Positions 24,528 to 32,676 of a DNA stretch of 64,000 nucleotides are shown in pieces. The notes under the pieces are model-generated. The model made no database searches and was not told the origin of the DNA. It saw nothing but the letters and a program-made list of their open reading frames with translations. The DNA is taken from contig NZ_JACARE010000024.1 in assembly GCF_013386765.1 (NCBI RefSeq), positions 187,294-251,293 of the forward strand, in the 5' to 3' direction. Both the position numbers and the translations under genes were made by a program. Within the stretch, counting starts at the first letter, position 1. Each line of letters begins with the position of its first letter. This DNA comes from Pseudomonas yamanorum (lineage in GTDB: Bacteria; Pseudomonadota; Gammaproteobacteria; Pseudomonadales; Pseudomonadaceae).

Positions 24528-25085
24528 TCAGTGTTGAAGATCGCCCCGAGGGCCGGGCAGCATGCGGCGCAGCGTGCTGTCGCGCCGGATGTAGTGATGC
24601 CACAGCGCAGCGCAGGCATGTAGCCCGGCGAGTACGATGATCGCCCAGGCGACATTGTTGTGCAGGCCACCCAAGGTGCCACGCAACTCGTGATCGATCA
24701 CAAACGGCGCGGGCACCGGGAACAGTCCGAAGAAGTTGAAGGGTTCACCTTGGGCCCAGCGGAACAGGAAGCCCAGGATTACCTGCGTGACTAGTAACAG
24801 GTATAGACAGCCGTGGGCGATTTTGGCGGTCACGTTCAGCCCCGGGTGGCTGTCGCTCTTTGGGTGATTGCCACCGAACAGGCGCCAGAGGATACGTGCA
24901 GCAATCAGTACCGCCATGGCGATGCCCAGGGAGATATGGACTGATTGCAGGCCTTTGCGCAGTGGCGTGCCTTTTTCCAGGTTTTCCCAGATGTGCGCGC
25001 TGGCGAACATGAAGATCACCAGGGCGGCGGTCAGCCAGTGGAAGGTGCGGGTCAGGCGGTCGTAGCGGTCGGTTGGGGTGTTCAT
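24528..25085 (-). CDS. Cytochrome b561-type membrane protein
   Basis: A 185-residue inner-membrane di-haem cytochrome b of the bacterial CybB/b561 family. Four helices with His ligands are visible: 'RTFHWLTAALVIFMFASAHI', 'SVHISLGIAMAVLIAARILW', 'IAHGCLYLLLVTQVILGFLF' and 'LHNNVAWAIIVLAGLHACAA' followed by LWHHYI. ATG 25085 follows CAGGAAACGCCC. These proteins move electrons between quinol and an acceptor such as superoxide or a periplasmic partner. It is the first gene of the operon with the repeat protein and the sigma/anti-sigma pair, which suggests redox or oxidative stress control. Confidence 0.9.
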   Translation of the reverse strand: MNTPTDRYDRLTRTFHWLTAALVIFMFASAHIWENLEKGTPLRKGLQSVHISLGIAMAVLIAARILWRLFGGNHPKSDSHPGLNVTAKIAHGCLYLLLVTQVILGFLFRWAQGEPFNFFGLFPVPAPFVIDHELRGTLGGLHNNVAWAIIVLAGLHACAALWHHYIRRDSTLRRMLPGPRGDLQH

Positions 25086-25162
25086 GGGCGTTTCCTGGGT
25101 GGTCTGTGTGGTGAACACCGCAACAAGGAAACTTATTCAGAGGGAGGGGAGAATTTTACAGA

Positions 25163-25597
25163 TCAGACCTGTTTACTTTCCAAACCTGCATCCTTGATCA
25201 AAATATGCGAACTGAATGCCAGAAAATCACCAAGGTGTTTCGTGATGATCGCAACGGTAATCGGCAATTGAAGCGTCTGGTACTCGTGAACAGCAATGTT
25301 ACGGAACCCGACCATGTTTTTCAGGTTGGTCAGCAACGCAGGATTGACCCAACCGCCCTGACATAACAACTCAAACACATCACGGGCTCCTTGTGGAACG
25401 CCCAAGCGCTCACGACGAATCAGGTGCTGGCCCATGTCCAGCGCGGCTTCACACGCTCGCTGAATATTCAGGATCGCCGCATCCTGGCGCGTGAAATCGG
25501 TAGCGAAGCTGGTGGGATCTTTATCGTATTCCTGACGGGCGCGAGCAACGCAACGTTCAATGCTGGCTGCTTTATTGATGAGAACATCATCGACCAT
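25163..25597 (-). CDS. hepT: HepT-like RNase toxin
   Basis: A 144-residue HEPN protein. The catalytic RX4HXY motif is present as 'RNIAVHEY' near residue 107, and the preceding helices ('SIERCVARARQEYDKD', 'AALDMGQHLIRRERLG', 'VFELLCQGGWVNPALLTNLK') are typical of HepT. In known systems HepT cleaves RNA (tRNA in some cases) and is silenced by oligo-AMPylation of the motif Tyr by MntA. ATG 25597 is chosen over 25603 because GGAAGGGA is then at proper distance. It overlaps the end of the upstream MntA gene by 11 bases, so the pair is translationally coupled. Confidence 0.88.
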   Translation of the reverse strand: MVDDVLINKAASIERCVARARQEYDKDPTSFATDFTRQDAAILNIQRACEAALDMGQHLIRRERLGVPQGARDVFELLCQGGWVNPALLTNLKNMVGFRNIAVHEYQTLQLPITVAIITKHLGDFLAFSSHILIKDAGLESKQV

Positions 25598-25982
25598 ACA
25601 CATTCCCTTCCTTCTGGATATCCGCCAACAACTCGGCTCTTGCCGTGTCCAACGCGGTTTTTTCGCTCAGGACGTAGCTCTCGAAGAGACCTGCCTGGAT
25701 ACTCCCGGACCATAGCCGACGTCCGGTGGTCAATACCTGGTATTGCATCACTGTTGAGGCTGCGCGCAAATCAAGCAAGTCGACTGGAACGCCAACTATA
25801 TCGGCTAATTCCCCGGAAAGCCGCCATAGCGATAAAGGCTCGACCACTCCCGCAGAAAGAACGGCAACATCCAGGTCGCTCTCACTGCCAGCCTCACCAG
25901 TCACTTGGCTACCGAACACATACACAGCCAGTAGACCTGGGACTTCAACCTGTAGGTGCGCCAGTACTTTTTCAAAATTCAT
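25587..25982 (-). CDS. mntA: MntA-like minimal nucleotidyltransferase antitoxin
   Basis: A 131-residue minimal nucleotidyltransferase. The motif GSX10DXD is intact: 'VFGSQVTGEAGSESDLDVAV' around residues 22-41, with the third Asp region in 'VPVDLLDLRAAS'. In characterised pairs the enzyme transfers AMP to the Tyr of the HepT catalytic motif and thus acts as antitoxin. The antitoxin-first order and the 11-base overlap with hepT fit. ATG 25982 has only a weak purine site (GGACATCAGTC). The pair is flanked by cytochrome b561 and tRNA-Ser, a plausible accessory insertion site. Confidence 0.88.
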   Translation of the reverse strand: MNFEKVLAHLQVEVPGLLAVYVFGSQVTGEAGSESDLDVAVLSAGVVEPLSLWRLSGELADIVGVPVDLLDLRAASTVMQYQVLTTGRRLWSGSIQAGLFESYVLSEKTALDTARAELLADIQKEGNVYGR

Positions 25983-26051
25983 GACTGATGTCCGAATCGC
26001 CAATTAACGAAGACCGTAGCAGAATTCATTATGTAATTTCTGACTGAAAGC

Positions 26052-26090
26052 AAAAAACCCCTGACAACATTGAAGTTATCAGGGGTTTTT
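26052..26090 (-). terminator. Bidirectional-looking rho-independent terminator
   Basis: AAAAACCCCTGACAAC pairs with GTTATCAGGGGTTTTT (one G-U type mismatch) around a six-base loop. It lies 14 bases beyond tRNA-Ser on the minus strand and has A and T runs on both sides, so it could also end reads in the other direction. Confidence 0.8.
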
Positions 26091-26103
26091 CGTTTTTCAA
26101 TAA

Positions 26104-26193
26104 TGGCGGAGAGATAGGGATTCGAACCCTAGGTACCGGTGAAGGTACAACGGATTTCGAATCCGTCCCATTCGGCCACTCTGGCATCTCTCC
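26104..26193 (-). tRNA. tRNA-Ser (anticodon CGA)
   Basis: The 90-base minus-strand sequence folds as a class II tRNA: acceptor stem GGAGAGA/TCTCTCC with discriminator G and an encoded CCA end, anticodon stem ACGGA/TCCGT with loop TTCGAAA (anticodon CGA, reading UCG), a long variable arm, and T-arm with GGTTCGAATCC. The length and variable arm identify tRNA-Ser. Confidence 0.95.
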
Positions 26194-26276
26194 AACGGCG
26201 CGCATCATAACAGCCTGTTTCGTGGAAGCAAAGCGCCTGAGCGATTTTTTTCCGTGCTATCAGATGCTTGCGTCGA

Positions 26277-26990
26277 TTACAGCGGTACGCCGAGACGGTT
26301 GGCGACTTCTTCGTAGGCTTCGATAACGTCACCGAGGCCCTGGCGGAAGCGGTCTTTGTCCATCTTCTTGCGGGTGTCTTTGTCCCACAGGCGGCAGCCG
26401 TCCGGGCTGAACTCGTCGCCCAGGACGATGGAGCCGTCGTGGAACACGCCGAATTCGAGTTTGAAGTCCACCAGCAGCAGGCCGGCGTCATCGAACAGTT
26501 TGCTCAGGACGTCGTTGACCTTCAGCGACAGTTCTTTCATGCGAGCCAGTTGCTCAGCGGTGCCCCAACCGAATGCCACTACGTGGGATTCGTTGATGAA
26601 CGGGTCGCCCTTGGCGTCGTCCTTCAGGAACAGTTCGAAGGTGTAAGGATTGAGCTTGAGGCCCTCTTCCACGCCCAAACGCTTCACCAGGCTGCCGGCG
26701 GCATAGTTACGCACGACGCACTCGACCGGGATCATGTCGAGTTTTTTCACCAGGCATTCGTTGTCGCCCAGCAGTTTGTCGAATTGGGTCGGAATGCCGG
26801 CCGCTTCGAGTTTCTGCATGATGAAGGCGTTGAACTTGTTGTTCACCATGCCTTTGCGGTCGAGCTGTTCGATGCGCTTGCCGTCGAACGCCGAGGTGTC
26901 GTTGCGAAACAGCAGGATCAGGCGGTTGGCGTCGTCGGTCTTGTAAACCGATTTGGCTTTGCCGCGGTAGAGTTCTTCACGTTTTTCCAT
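26277..26990 (-). CDS. purC: Phosphoribosylaminoimidazole-succinocarboxamide synthase
   Basis: A 237-residue SAICAR synthetase, step 8 of IMP synthesis, joining aspartate to CAIR with ATP. Visible signatures are 'LYRGKAKSVYKTDD' (ATP loop, residues 7-20), 'RNDTSAFDG', 'VECVVRNYAAGSLVKRLGV' and 'LVDFKLEFGVFHDG' followed by 'LGDEFSPDGCRLWD'. Length is exactly that of bacterial PurC. It is the last gene of the dapA-bamC-MBL-purC operon, 27 bases after the MBL gene, an arrangement conserved in pseudomonads as I remember them. Confidence 0.97.
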   Translation of the reverse strand: MEKREELYRGKAKSVYKTDDANRLILLFRNDTSAFDGKRIEQLDRKGMVNNKFNAFIMQKLEAAGIPTQFDKLLGDNECLVKKLDMIPVECVVRNYAAGSLVKRLGVEEGLKLNPYTFELFLKDDAKGDPFINESHVVAFGWGTAEQLARMKELSLKVNDVLSKLFDDAGLLLVDFKLEFGVFHDGSIVLGDEFSPDGCRLWDKDTRKKMDKDRFRQGLGDVIEAYEEVANRLGVPL

Positions 26991-27017
26991 GATGGGCTCC
27001 GCATTACGTTAGGTGGG

Positions 27018-27776
27018 CTAGGCGATGTGTCGCCAGTCGAGCCCTGAATCTTGATCGGCCAGTTGCAGCCAGTCCGGGTCGCACCCAAGGGTGTCGACAA
27101 AACATTGCCGGGCAAGCGTCGGCAGGTTGTTCTTGCTGCTCAGGTGGGCCAGCACCAGATGTTGCAGGTCTTGCCAGCCCAACTCATACACCAGGTACGC
27201 CGCCTGGTGGTTGTTCAAATGTCCAAACTGCCCGCCGACCCGCTGCTTGAGAAAAGCCGGGTAGTGACCACGGGCAAGCAGGTCACGGCAGTGGTTGGAC
27301 TCGATCATCAATGCATCGAGGTCGCGATAACCGTCCAGCACCTTGGCGCAGTAGGAACCCAGGTCGGTGAGCAGGCCGAAACGTCGCTCACCGTCACTGA
27401 ATACGTATTGCGTCGGTTCCTGGGCATCGTGGGCCACTTCAATCACATCAATGCTCAAGGCACCGATCTGCAATTGCTCGCCACCGGCCAGCAAACCTGC
27501 GGGTTCAATCGGTTTGCGCATCCCGCGCAAGGTACCGCGACTCAGGTACACCGGAAGATTGTAGCGCCGAGACAGCAAACCCACGCCATGCACGTGGTCG
27601 GCATGTTCGTGGGTCACCAGAATCGCGCTCAACTGCGTGGGGTGAACCCCCAGGCGCAGCAGGCGCCGCTCGGTTTCCCGCAGGGAGAAACCACAATCCA
27701 CCAGGACGTACGTGTCGTCATGGGCTACAAGCGTGCCGTTCCCTTGGCTACCGCTGCCGAGAACGGCAAAACGCAT
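27018..27776 (-). CDS. MBL-fold metallo-hydrolase (YycJ/WalJ-like)
   Basis: A 252-residue metallo-beta-lactamase-fold protein with the metal motif 'THEHADHV' (HxHxDH) near residue 56, 'GSGSQGNGTLVAHDDTYVLV' at the start and 'ESNHCRDLLARGHYP' further on. The pattern fits the YycJ/WalJ group of nuclease-like MBL proteins that have been tied to DNA metabolism or cell-wall control, but substrate is not known here. It starts four bases after bamC ends and precedes purC, so it is part of the same transcript. Confidence 0.9.
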   Translation of the reverse strand: MRFAVLGSGSQGNGTLVAHDDTYVLVDCGFSLRETERRLLRLGVHPTQLSAILVTHEHADHVHGVGLLSRRYNLPVYLSRGTLRGMRKPIEPAGLLAGGEQLQIGALSIDVIEVAHDAQEPTQYVFSDGERRFGLLTDLGSYCAKVLDGYRDLDALMIESNHCRDLLARGHYPAFLKQRVGGQFGHLNNHQAAYLVYELGWQDLQHLVLAHLSSKNNLPTLARQCFVDTLGCDPDWLQLADQDSGLDWRHIA

Positions 27777-27780
27777 CGGA

Positions 27781-28896
27781 TCAGCCCAGGTTGTCCTGAA
27801 TCACGCCCAACACTTTGCGCGCCACATCGGCCGGCGCCACGGTGTTGATGTTTTTCTCGACGGTGACTTGCACGCTGTCGCCTACCTTGCTCAAACGAAC
27901 CTGGTAACGCTCGGCACGAGTTTCGATCTCTTCCTTGGTCGGCTTGCTGCCGAACAATTTGCTGAAGAAACCAGGCTCATCGTCTTTCTTCTCGGCTTTT
28001 TCGGCCAGGTTGATGTAGTACAGGCCCAGGCTGCGGTTGATGTCTTCAACGCGCCATTCGCCGTGTTCCAGCGCGCGGCCGACACTCGACCAGGCGCGAT
28101 CCAGGTCTTCACCCAGGTTGAGCACGACGTTGCCGCTGCCGTCTTCGCTGAGGCTGACGCGGCTAGGCGTGTCAAAGCTGCCGGCGGCGAGCAGGGAGAC
28201 GGAACCGCCCTTCTCGGAGATACGGCTCATGCTGGCGAGCATTTCGTCGACCAGGGCCGCGTCCACGCCGGTGTTGACCGAGCGCGGGGTGAAGTCGACG
28301 TTGGCGGTGCTGCCGGCAGGACGCTCGGCGCTGACCACATAGACTTCACTGGTATTACGCTGCACGCCTGGCTCGATACGCACGCGGATGCGGGCTTCGC
28401 TGTCATTGGCTACGCCGCCGGCTTGCAGGCGCTTGGCCATGGAGGCCGACAGTTCGCTGGTGTGCTGCCACGCGGTGGTGAATTCACCGGTCTGCGGGCG
28501 TTGCTCGTCAATGCGGAAACCGTTGTCCTGGAAGAACTGCACGGCCACCGGCCAGACTTCGGCAGGTGGGCGCTGGGCCATGACCCAGCGGGTGTCGCCG
28601 CTCTTTTGCAGGCTGTAGTCGCTGGCATCGGCCACGGCCGACAACGGCTGCGGACGTGGCACTTCGTACTCACCCTTGAAGGTGTCGTCGGCCACGTTGC
28701 GCGGGATCGGCAGCAGCGGGTCAAGGCGCTTGGCGACATTGACGTCCGACGGCAATTTCATCGGGGCGGTTTGTTGGGCTTCCAGGTAATCGCTACCGCG
28801 GTCGCGGAAGTAGCCTTCCGGGCCCCAGATCCAACCGCAGCCACTGGTGCTGGAGATAATCAAGGCAAGTGCGGAAAGTCCGGCCAATCGCTTCAT
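27781..28896 (-). CDS. bamC: Outer membrane assembly lipoprotein BamC
   Basis: A 371-residue lipoprotein of the BAM complex that inserts beta-barrel proteins. The signal peptide ends in a lipobox-like 'STSGC' with the acylated Cys at residue 20. The unstructured N-terminal segment ('PEGYFRDRGSDYLEAQQTAP') that packs on BamD is recognisable, followed by two helix-grip domains (about residues 95-215 and 230-371; 'PAEVWPVAVQFFQDNGFRID' starts the first). It lies 17 bases after dapA, as in Pseudomonas and in E. coli (dapA-bamC). Confidence 0.93.
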   Translation of the reverse strand: MKRLAGLSALALIISSTSGCGWIWGPEGYFRDRGSDYLEAQQTAPMKLPSDVNVAKRLDPLLPIPRNVADDTFKGEYEVPRPQPLSAVADASDYSLQKSGDTRWVMAQRPPAEVWPVAVQFFQDNGFRIDEQRPQTGEFTTAWQHTSELSASMAKRLQAGGVANDSEARIRVRIEPGVQRNTSEVYVVSAERPAGSTANVDFTPRSVNTGVDAALVDEMLASMSRISEKGGSVSLLAAGSFDTPSRVSLSEDGSGNVVLNLGEDLDRAWSSVGRALEHGEWRVEDINRSLGLYYINLAEKAEKKDDEPGFFSKLFGSKPTKEEIETRAERYQVRLSKVGDSVQVTVEKNINTVAPADVARKVLGVIQDNLG

Positions 28897-28913
28897 GCGT
28901 AGTGCTTCCTCAA

Positions 28914-29792
28914 TTAAACCAGGACGCCGGACTGGCGCAGGGCCTGTCGCAGCGGTTCGTGACAGGCTTCGCTGAGCCAGGTGAGCGGCAGACGGATACC
29001 GTCCGGCATCAGGCCCATCTCATGCAGCGCCCATTTCACGGGGATAGGGTTGGATTCGATAAACAGGGTTTTGTTGAGCGGTGCCAATTGCTCGTGGATC
29101 GCCCGGGCCTTGACCGCATCACCGGCAATGGCAGCGGCGCACAGTTCGCTCATGGCGCGCGGTGCGACGTTGGCAGTCACCGAGATGTTGCCTTTACCGC
29201 CCAGCAGGATCAGCTCCACAGCCGTGGCGTCGTCACCGGAATACACCAGGAAGTCGCTGCTGACGCCGGCCAGGATGTCCTTGGCGCGTTGCAGGTCACC
29301 GGTGGCTTCCTTGATACCGATGATGTTCGGTACGGTGGACAGTCGGATCACGGTCTCGGCCTTCATGTCGCAGGCGGTGCGACCGGGCACGTTGTAGAGG
29401 ATCTGCGGGATATCGACCGCTTCGGCGACGGAGCGAAAGTGCAGGTACAGGCCTTCCTGGGTCGGCTTGTTGTAGTACGGCGTCACCAGCAGGCAGGCAT
29501 CGGCGCCGGCTTTCTTGGCGTTCTTGGTCAATTCGATCGCTTCGCGGGTCGAATTGGCGCCCGTGCCGGCGATGACAGCAATACGCCCTGCAACGCGCTT
29601 GACCACGAACTCGATCACTTCGATGTGTTCTTCCACATCAAGTGTGGCCGATTCACCCGTGGTGCCGACCGCCACGATGGCGTTGGTGCCCTCTTGCAGG
29701 TGGAAGTCCACCAGTTTGCCCAGGCTGTCCCAGTCGAGATTACCTTGTGCATCCATGGGTGTGACCAGTGCCACCATACTGCCCGCAATCAT
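28914..29792 (-). CDS. dapA: 4-hydroxy-tetrahydrodipicolinate synthase
   Basis: A 292-residue class I aldolase that condenses pyruvate with aspartate semialdehyde, the first committed step of lysine and diaminopimelate synthesis. Signatures: 'VAVGTTGESATL' (residues 38-49), 'YNVPGRT' with the catalytic Tyr near 133, and 'GIKEATGD' with the Schiff-base Lys near 161. ATG 29792 (MIAGSMVALVTPMD) is the standard start; the longer frame is not used. It is the first gene of the operon with bamC, the MBL hydrolase and purC, and divergent from gcvR, with a 261-base promoter space. Confidence 0.97.
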   Translation of the reverse strand: MIAGSMVALVTPMDAQGNLDWDSLGKLVDFHLQEGTNAIVAVGTTGESATLDVEEHIEVIEFVVKRVAGRIAVIAGTGANSTREAIELTKNAKKAGADACLLVTPYYNKPTQEGLYLHFRSVAEAVDIPQILYNVPGRTACDMKAETVIRLSTVPNIIGIKEATGDLQRAKDILAGVSSDFLVYSGDDATAVELILLGGKGNISVTANVAPRAMSELCAAAIAGDAVKARAIHEQLAPLNKTLFIESNPIPVKWALHEMGLMPDGIRLPLTWLSEACHEPLRQALRQSGVLV

Positions 29793-30053
29793 GCAACCGC
29801 TCCTGCCGGAAAAAGAGAGCGGTAATGGTACTGGCGCCAAGATGCTTGTACAAGCGAAGTACCGCCTGAGGATGCGTTCTGGATCAACTTAGTTCGCAGC
29901 AACGCCATCATTGGGCCAAAGCAGGGTTTGATGAAGCTGATTACGTAATGAAAACGCCACCTCCTAGCCCTTGGCGATGGTTTTCGCTACCCTTCATCCT
30001 TTGATTGATACCGCTTTCATCGTATCGACCGCTCATCGCTTTAGGAAGGCTGC

Positions 30054-30614
30054 ATGTCCACCCCCACAGTCCGCGAACAATTCCTTGTCATCAGTGCCCT
30101 TGGCGCCAACCCCATGGAGCTGACTAACGTCCTGTGCCGCGCCAGCCATGAAAACCGCTGCGCCGTCGTGACCTCCCGCCTGACCCGCCATGGCGAGTGC
30201 AGCGCGCTGGTCCTGCAGATTTCCGGAACCTGGGACGCCCTGGCCCGCCTCGAAACCGGCTTGCCGGGTTTGGCCAAGAAGCATGACTTCACGGTCAACG
30301 TGGTGCGCAGCGCCGCCCTGGAGAACCGTCCCCAGGCCCTGCCCTACGTGGCCTATGTCAGCTCGGCCTACCGTTCGGACATCGTTAACGAGCTGTGCCA
30401 GTTTTTTATCGACCACAACGTCGAACTGGAAAACCTGACCTGCGACACCTATCAGGCCCCACAGACCGGCGGCACCATGCTCAACGCTACCTTTACCGTG
30501 ACCTTGCCGGCCGGCGTGCAGATCAGTTGGCTGCGCGACCAGTTCCTGGATTTCGCCGATGCCTTGAACCTCGACGCGCTGATCGAGCCTTGGCGCCCAC
30601 AGAACCCAATGTAA
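30054..30614 (+). CDS. gcvR: Glycine cleavage system repressor GcvR-like protein
   Basis: A 186-residue protein of two ACT domains (about residues 8-85 and 95-172), beginning MSTPTVREQFLVISALGANP. ACT repeats with this spacing are typical of GcvR, which binds GcvA and blocks activation of the glycine cleavage genes; in pseudomonads the same protein is often called simply an ACT-domain protein. It is followed after ten bases by bcp, and divergent from dapA, an order also seen in E. coli. Confidence 0.87.
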   Translation: MSTPTVREQFLVISALGANPMELTNVLCRASHENRCAVVTSRLTRHGECSALVLQISGTWDALARLETGLPGLAKKHDFTVNVVRSAALENRPQALPYVAYVSSAYRSDIVNELCQFFIDHNVELENLTCDTYQAPQTGGTMLNATFTVTLPAGVQISWLRDQFLDFADALNLDALIEPWRPQNPM

Positions 30615-30624
30615 GGAAGTTTTC

Positions 30625-31098
30625 ATGGCAGTAGTCATCGACAAACCGGTAGACGATTTCGAAGCCCAGGCCACCAGTGGGCAGACCTTCAGCCTTGCCG
30701 GGCTCAAGGGCAAGCAAGTGGTGATCTACTTCTACCCTAAAGACAGCACGCCGGGCTGCACCACCGAAGGCCAGGGCTTTCGTGACGAGCACGCCGCGTT
30801 CAAGGCCGCCAACACCGAAGTATTTGGCGTGTCCCGGGACAGCGTGAAGTCCCACGAGAACTTCAAGGCCAAGCAGGAATTCCCCTTTGAGCTGATCAGC
30901 GACAAGGACGAAGCGGTTTGCCAGCTGTTTGATGTGATCAAACTGAAGAAGCTGTATGGCAAGGAATACCTGGGTGTCGACCGCAGCACCTTCCTGATCG
31001 ACAAGGATGGCGTGCTGCGTCAGGAATGGCGTGGTGTGAAGGTGCCAGGCCATGTGGATGCCGTGCTGGCAGCGGCGCAGGCGCTGAACAAGGCTTGA
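30625..31098 (+). CDS. bcp: Thiol peroxidase Bcp (peroxiredoxin Q)
   Basis: A 157-residue peroxiredoxin of the BCP/PrxQ group that reduces hydrogen peroxide and organic peroxides. The peroxidatic Cys is C45 in 'YPKDSTPGCTTEGQGFRD'. The resolving Cys found five residues later in E. coli BCP is absent (Gln-Gly there), so this is a 1-Cys-type enzyme or uses another Cys; one further Cys sits in 'AVCQLF' near residue 96. It is cotranscribed with gcvR (ten-base gap). A REPIN follows. Confidence 0.95.
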   Translation: MAVVIDKPVDDFEAQATSGQTFSLAGLKGKQVVIYFYPKDSTPGCTTEGQGFRDEHAAFKAANTEVFGVSRDSVKSHENFKAKQEFPFELISDKDEAVCQLFDVIKLKKLYGKEYLGVDRSTFLIDKDGVLRQEWRGVKVPGHVDAVLAAAQALNKA

Positions 31099-31123
31099 TT
31101 CACTTGCTGGCTTTGGAATAGCT

Positions 31124-31205
31124 ATCGCAGGCAAGCCAGCTCCCACATGTGATCGTTGCTCGACATGACAACTCAGTCAATGTGGGAGCCGGGCTTGCCC
31201 GCGAT
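31124..31205. repeat. REPIN (paired inverted REP)
   Basis: ATCGCAGGCAAGCCAGCTCC... (31124-31147) and ...GGGAGCCGGGCTTGCCCGCGAT (31181-31205) are imperfect inverted copies of the same REP family as the REPIN at 16069. It lies between the convergent bcp and AI-2E permease genes. Confidence 0.88.
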
Positions 31206-31230
31206 GAGGCCTGCACCGGCAGCACAAATA

Positions 31231-32301
31231 TCAGAGTAATGGCGCTACAACCGGTTCCTGCCGGGGCCAGGCGTCCAGCACCGCCTTGAACAGCGTCGCC
31301 AGGGGAATCGCGAAGAACACCCCCCAGAAACCCCACAACCCGCCAAACAACAATACCGCACAGATGATCGCCACCGGATGCAGGTTCACCGCCTCGGAGA
31401 ACAGCAGCGGCACCAGCACGTTGCCGTCCAGCACCTGGATGATGCCGTACACCGCCATCAGGTAGATGAACTGATCACTCCAGCCCCACTGGAACACCGC
31501 GATCAACATCACCGGCACCGTCACCACCACCGCGCCGACGTAAGGCACCACCACTGAAACCCCCACCAGCAGCGCCAGCAGGGCTGCATAGTTCAGGCCC
31601 AGCGCGACAAAACCGATGTAAGTGACCCCACCGCAGATAAAGATCTCGATAACCTTGCCACGGATATAGTTGGCAATCTGCCGGTTCATTTCCTCGGCCA
31701 CCCGGGTAATCAGCGCCCGTTCACGCGGCAAGTAGCCACGCACCCAACGACCGATCATCTCGCGGTCCTTGAGGAAGAAAAACACCAGGATCGGCACCAG
31801 TACCAGGTAGATCATGATGTTGACCAGCAGCGGCAAGCTCGAAAGGGAAAAGGTCAGCGCCCATTGCCCGAACTTTCCGATTTCACCGCGGGCCACTTCA
31901 ATGGCCTGCAGCACCTGCTCGTCCGACACCAGGTGCGGATAGCGCTCGGGCAGCAGCAAGAGCAGCGACTGCCATTTGGCAAGCATGCCCGGCAGTTCGT
32001 TGAACAAGGTGATCAACTGATGCCACAACAAAGGCACCACAATCACGATAAACACCAGCAAAAGCCCCATGAACAAGGCAAATACCAGGCCCACCGCAGC
32101 CCCGCCCGGCAAACGCAGGCGCTCCAGGATGGAGACCAGGCCTTGCATCAGGTACGCCAACACCATGCCTGCCAACACCGGCGCCAACATGCCGCCCAAG
32201 GTGAGCACCGCCGTAAAGGCGAGAAATAGCAGGACGGCCAACACCACGGCTTCCTCATCAGAGAAGTAGCGCTGAATCCAGTCACGTAACACTTTGAACA
32301 T
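31231..32301 (-). CDS. AI-2E family transporter (PerM-like permease)
   Basis: A 356-residue inner-membrane protein with about seven to eight helices in the arrangement of the AI-2E/UPF0118 family: two N-terminal helices ('AVVLAVLLFLAFTAVLTLGG', 'LAPVLAGMVLAYLMQGLVSI'), a soluble stretch, and the conserved C-terminal block ('GLNYAALLALLVGVSVVVPY' then 'VGAVVV' and 'IQVLDGNVLVPLLFSEAVNL'). Members have been linked to AI-2, Na+/H+ exchange or unknown export; no function should be assumed. ATG 32301 is preferred. It lies 40 bases after the TusA-like gene. Confidence 0.9.
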   Translation of the reverse strand: MFKVLRDWIQRYFSDEEAVVLAVLLFLAFTAVLTLGGMLAPVLAGMVLAYLMQGLVSILERLRLPGGAAVGLVFALFMGLLLVFIVIVVPLLWHQLITLFNELPGMLAKWQSLLLLLPERYPHLVSDEQVLQAIEVARGEIGKFGQWALTFSLSSLPLLVNIMIYLVLVPILVFFFLKDREMIGRWVRGYLPRERALITRVAEEMNRQIANYIRGKVIEIFICGGVTYIGFVALGLNYAALLALLVGVSVVVPYVGAVVVTVPVMLIAVFQWGWSDQFIYLMAVYGIIQVLDGNVLVPLLFSEAVNLHPVAIICAVLLFGGLWGFWGVFFAIPLATLFKAVLDAWPRQEPVVAPLL

Positions 32302-32341
32302 CAATTAACCTCAGGCGATAAGGACAGCATATTCAAGCGAT

Positions 32342-32581
32342 TCAGGCCTTGCGCAACCAGTAACGATAGACGCCCGCTTCGTCTTCTTCATGCAGCAGGG
32401 TGTGACCGGCCAGCTTGGCAAACGTACGGAAATCCCGCTGGGAACCCGCGTCCGTGGCGATCACCTTGAGCACCGCGCCGCTGGCCAGCCGGTTGAGTTC
32501 CAACTTGGCCTTGAGCAAGGGCAGCGGGCAGTTAAGGCCACTGGCATCCAGTTCGGCATCGAAGGCTACAGCGTCGGTCAT
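32342..32581 (-). CDS. TusA/SirA-family sulfur-carrier protein
   Basis: A 79-residue sulfur-transfer protein with the CPxP motif as 'LNCPLPLLKAKLELNRL' (Cys near residue 18) and the typical beta-alpha-beta fold ('VLKVIATDAGSQRDFRTFAK'). By synteny (next to an AI-2E permease, bcp and gcvR on one side and an M48 peptidase on the other) it corresponds to P. aeruginosa PA1006, which I remember as a TusA paralogue needed for molybdenum-cofactor/iron-linked functions rather than tRNA thiolation itself. That role is transferred by context, not shown by the sequence. Confidence 0.92.
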   Translation of the reverse strand: MTDAVAFDAELDASGLNCPLPLLKAKLELNRLASGAVLKVIATDAGSQRDFRTFAKLAGHTLLHEEDEAGVYRYWLRKA

Positions 32582-32676
32582 GGTTTTGCTCCGGGTGGGC
32601 GTCGGGGGCGCTTAGAATATCTGGTCCGAAGCTCAGTGTCCGGCTACAGTAAGCTCTTTGTCGAAAGGCTTTGTGC

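Noticed and set aside
26104..26193. tRNA-Ser as attachment site of an integrated element covering 22-26 kb
   Set aside because: No integrase and no repeat of the tRNA 3' end was found in the window.
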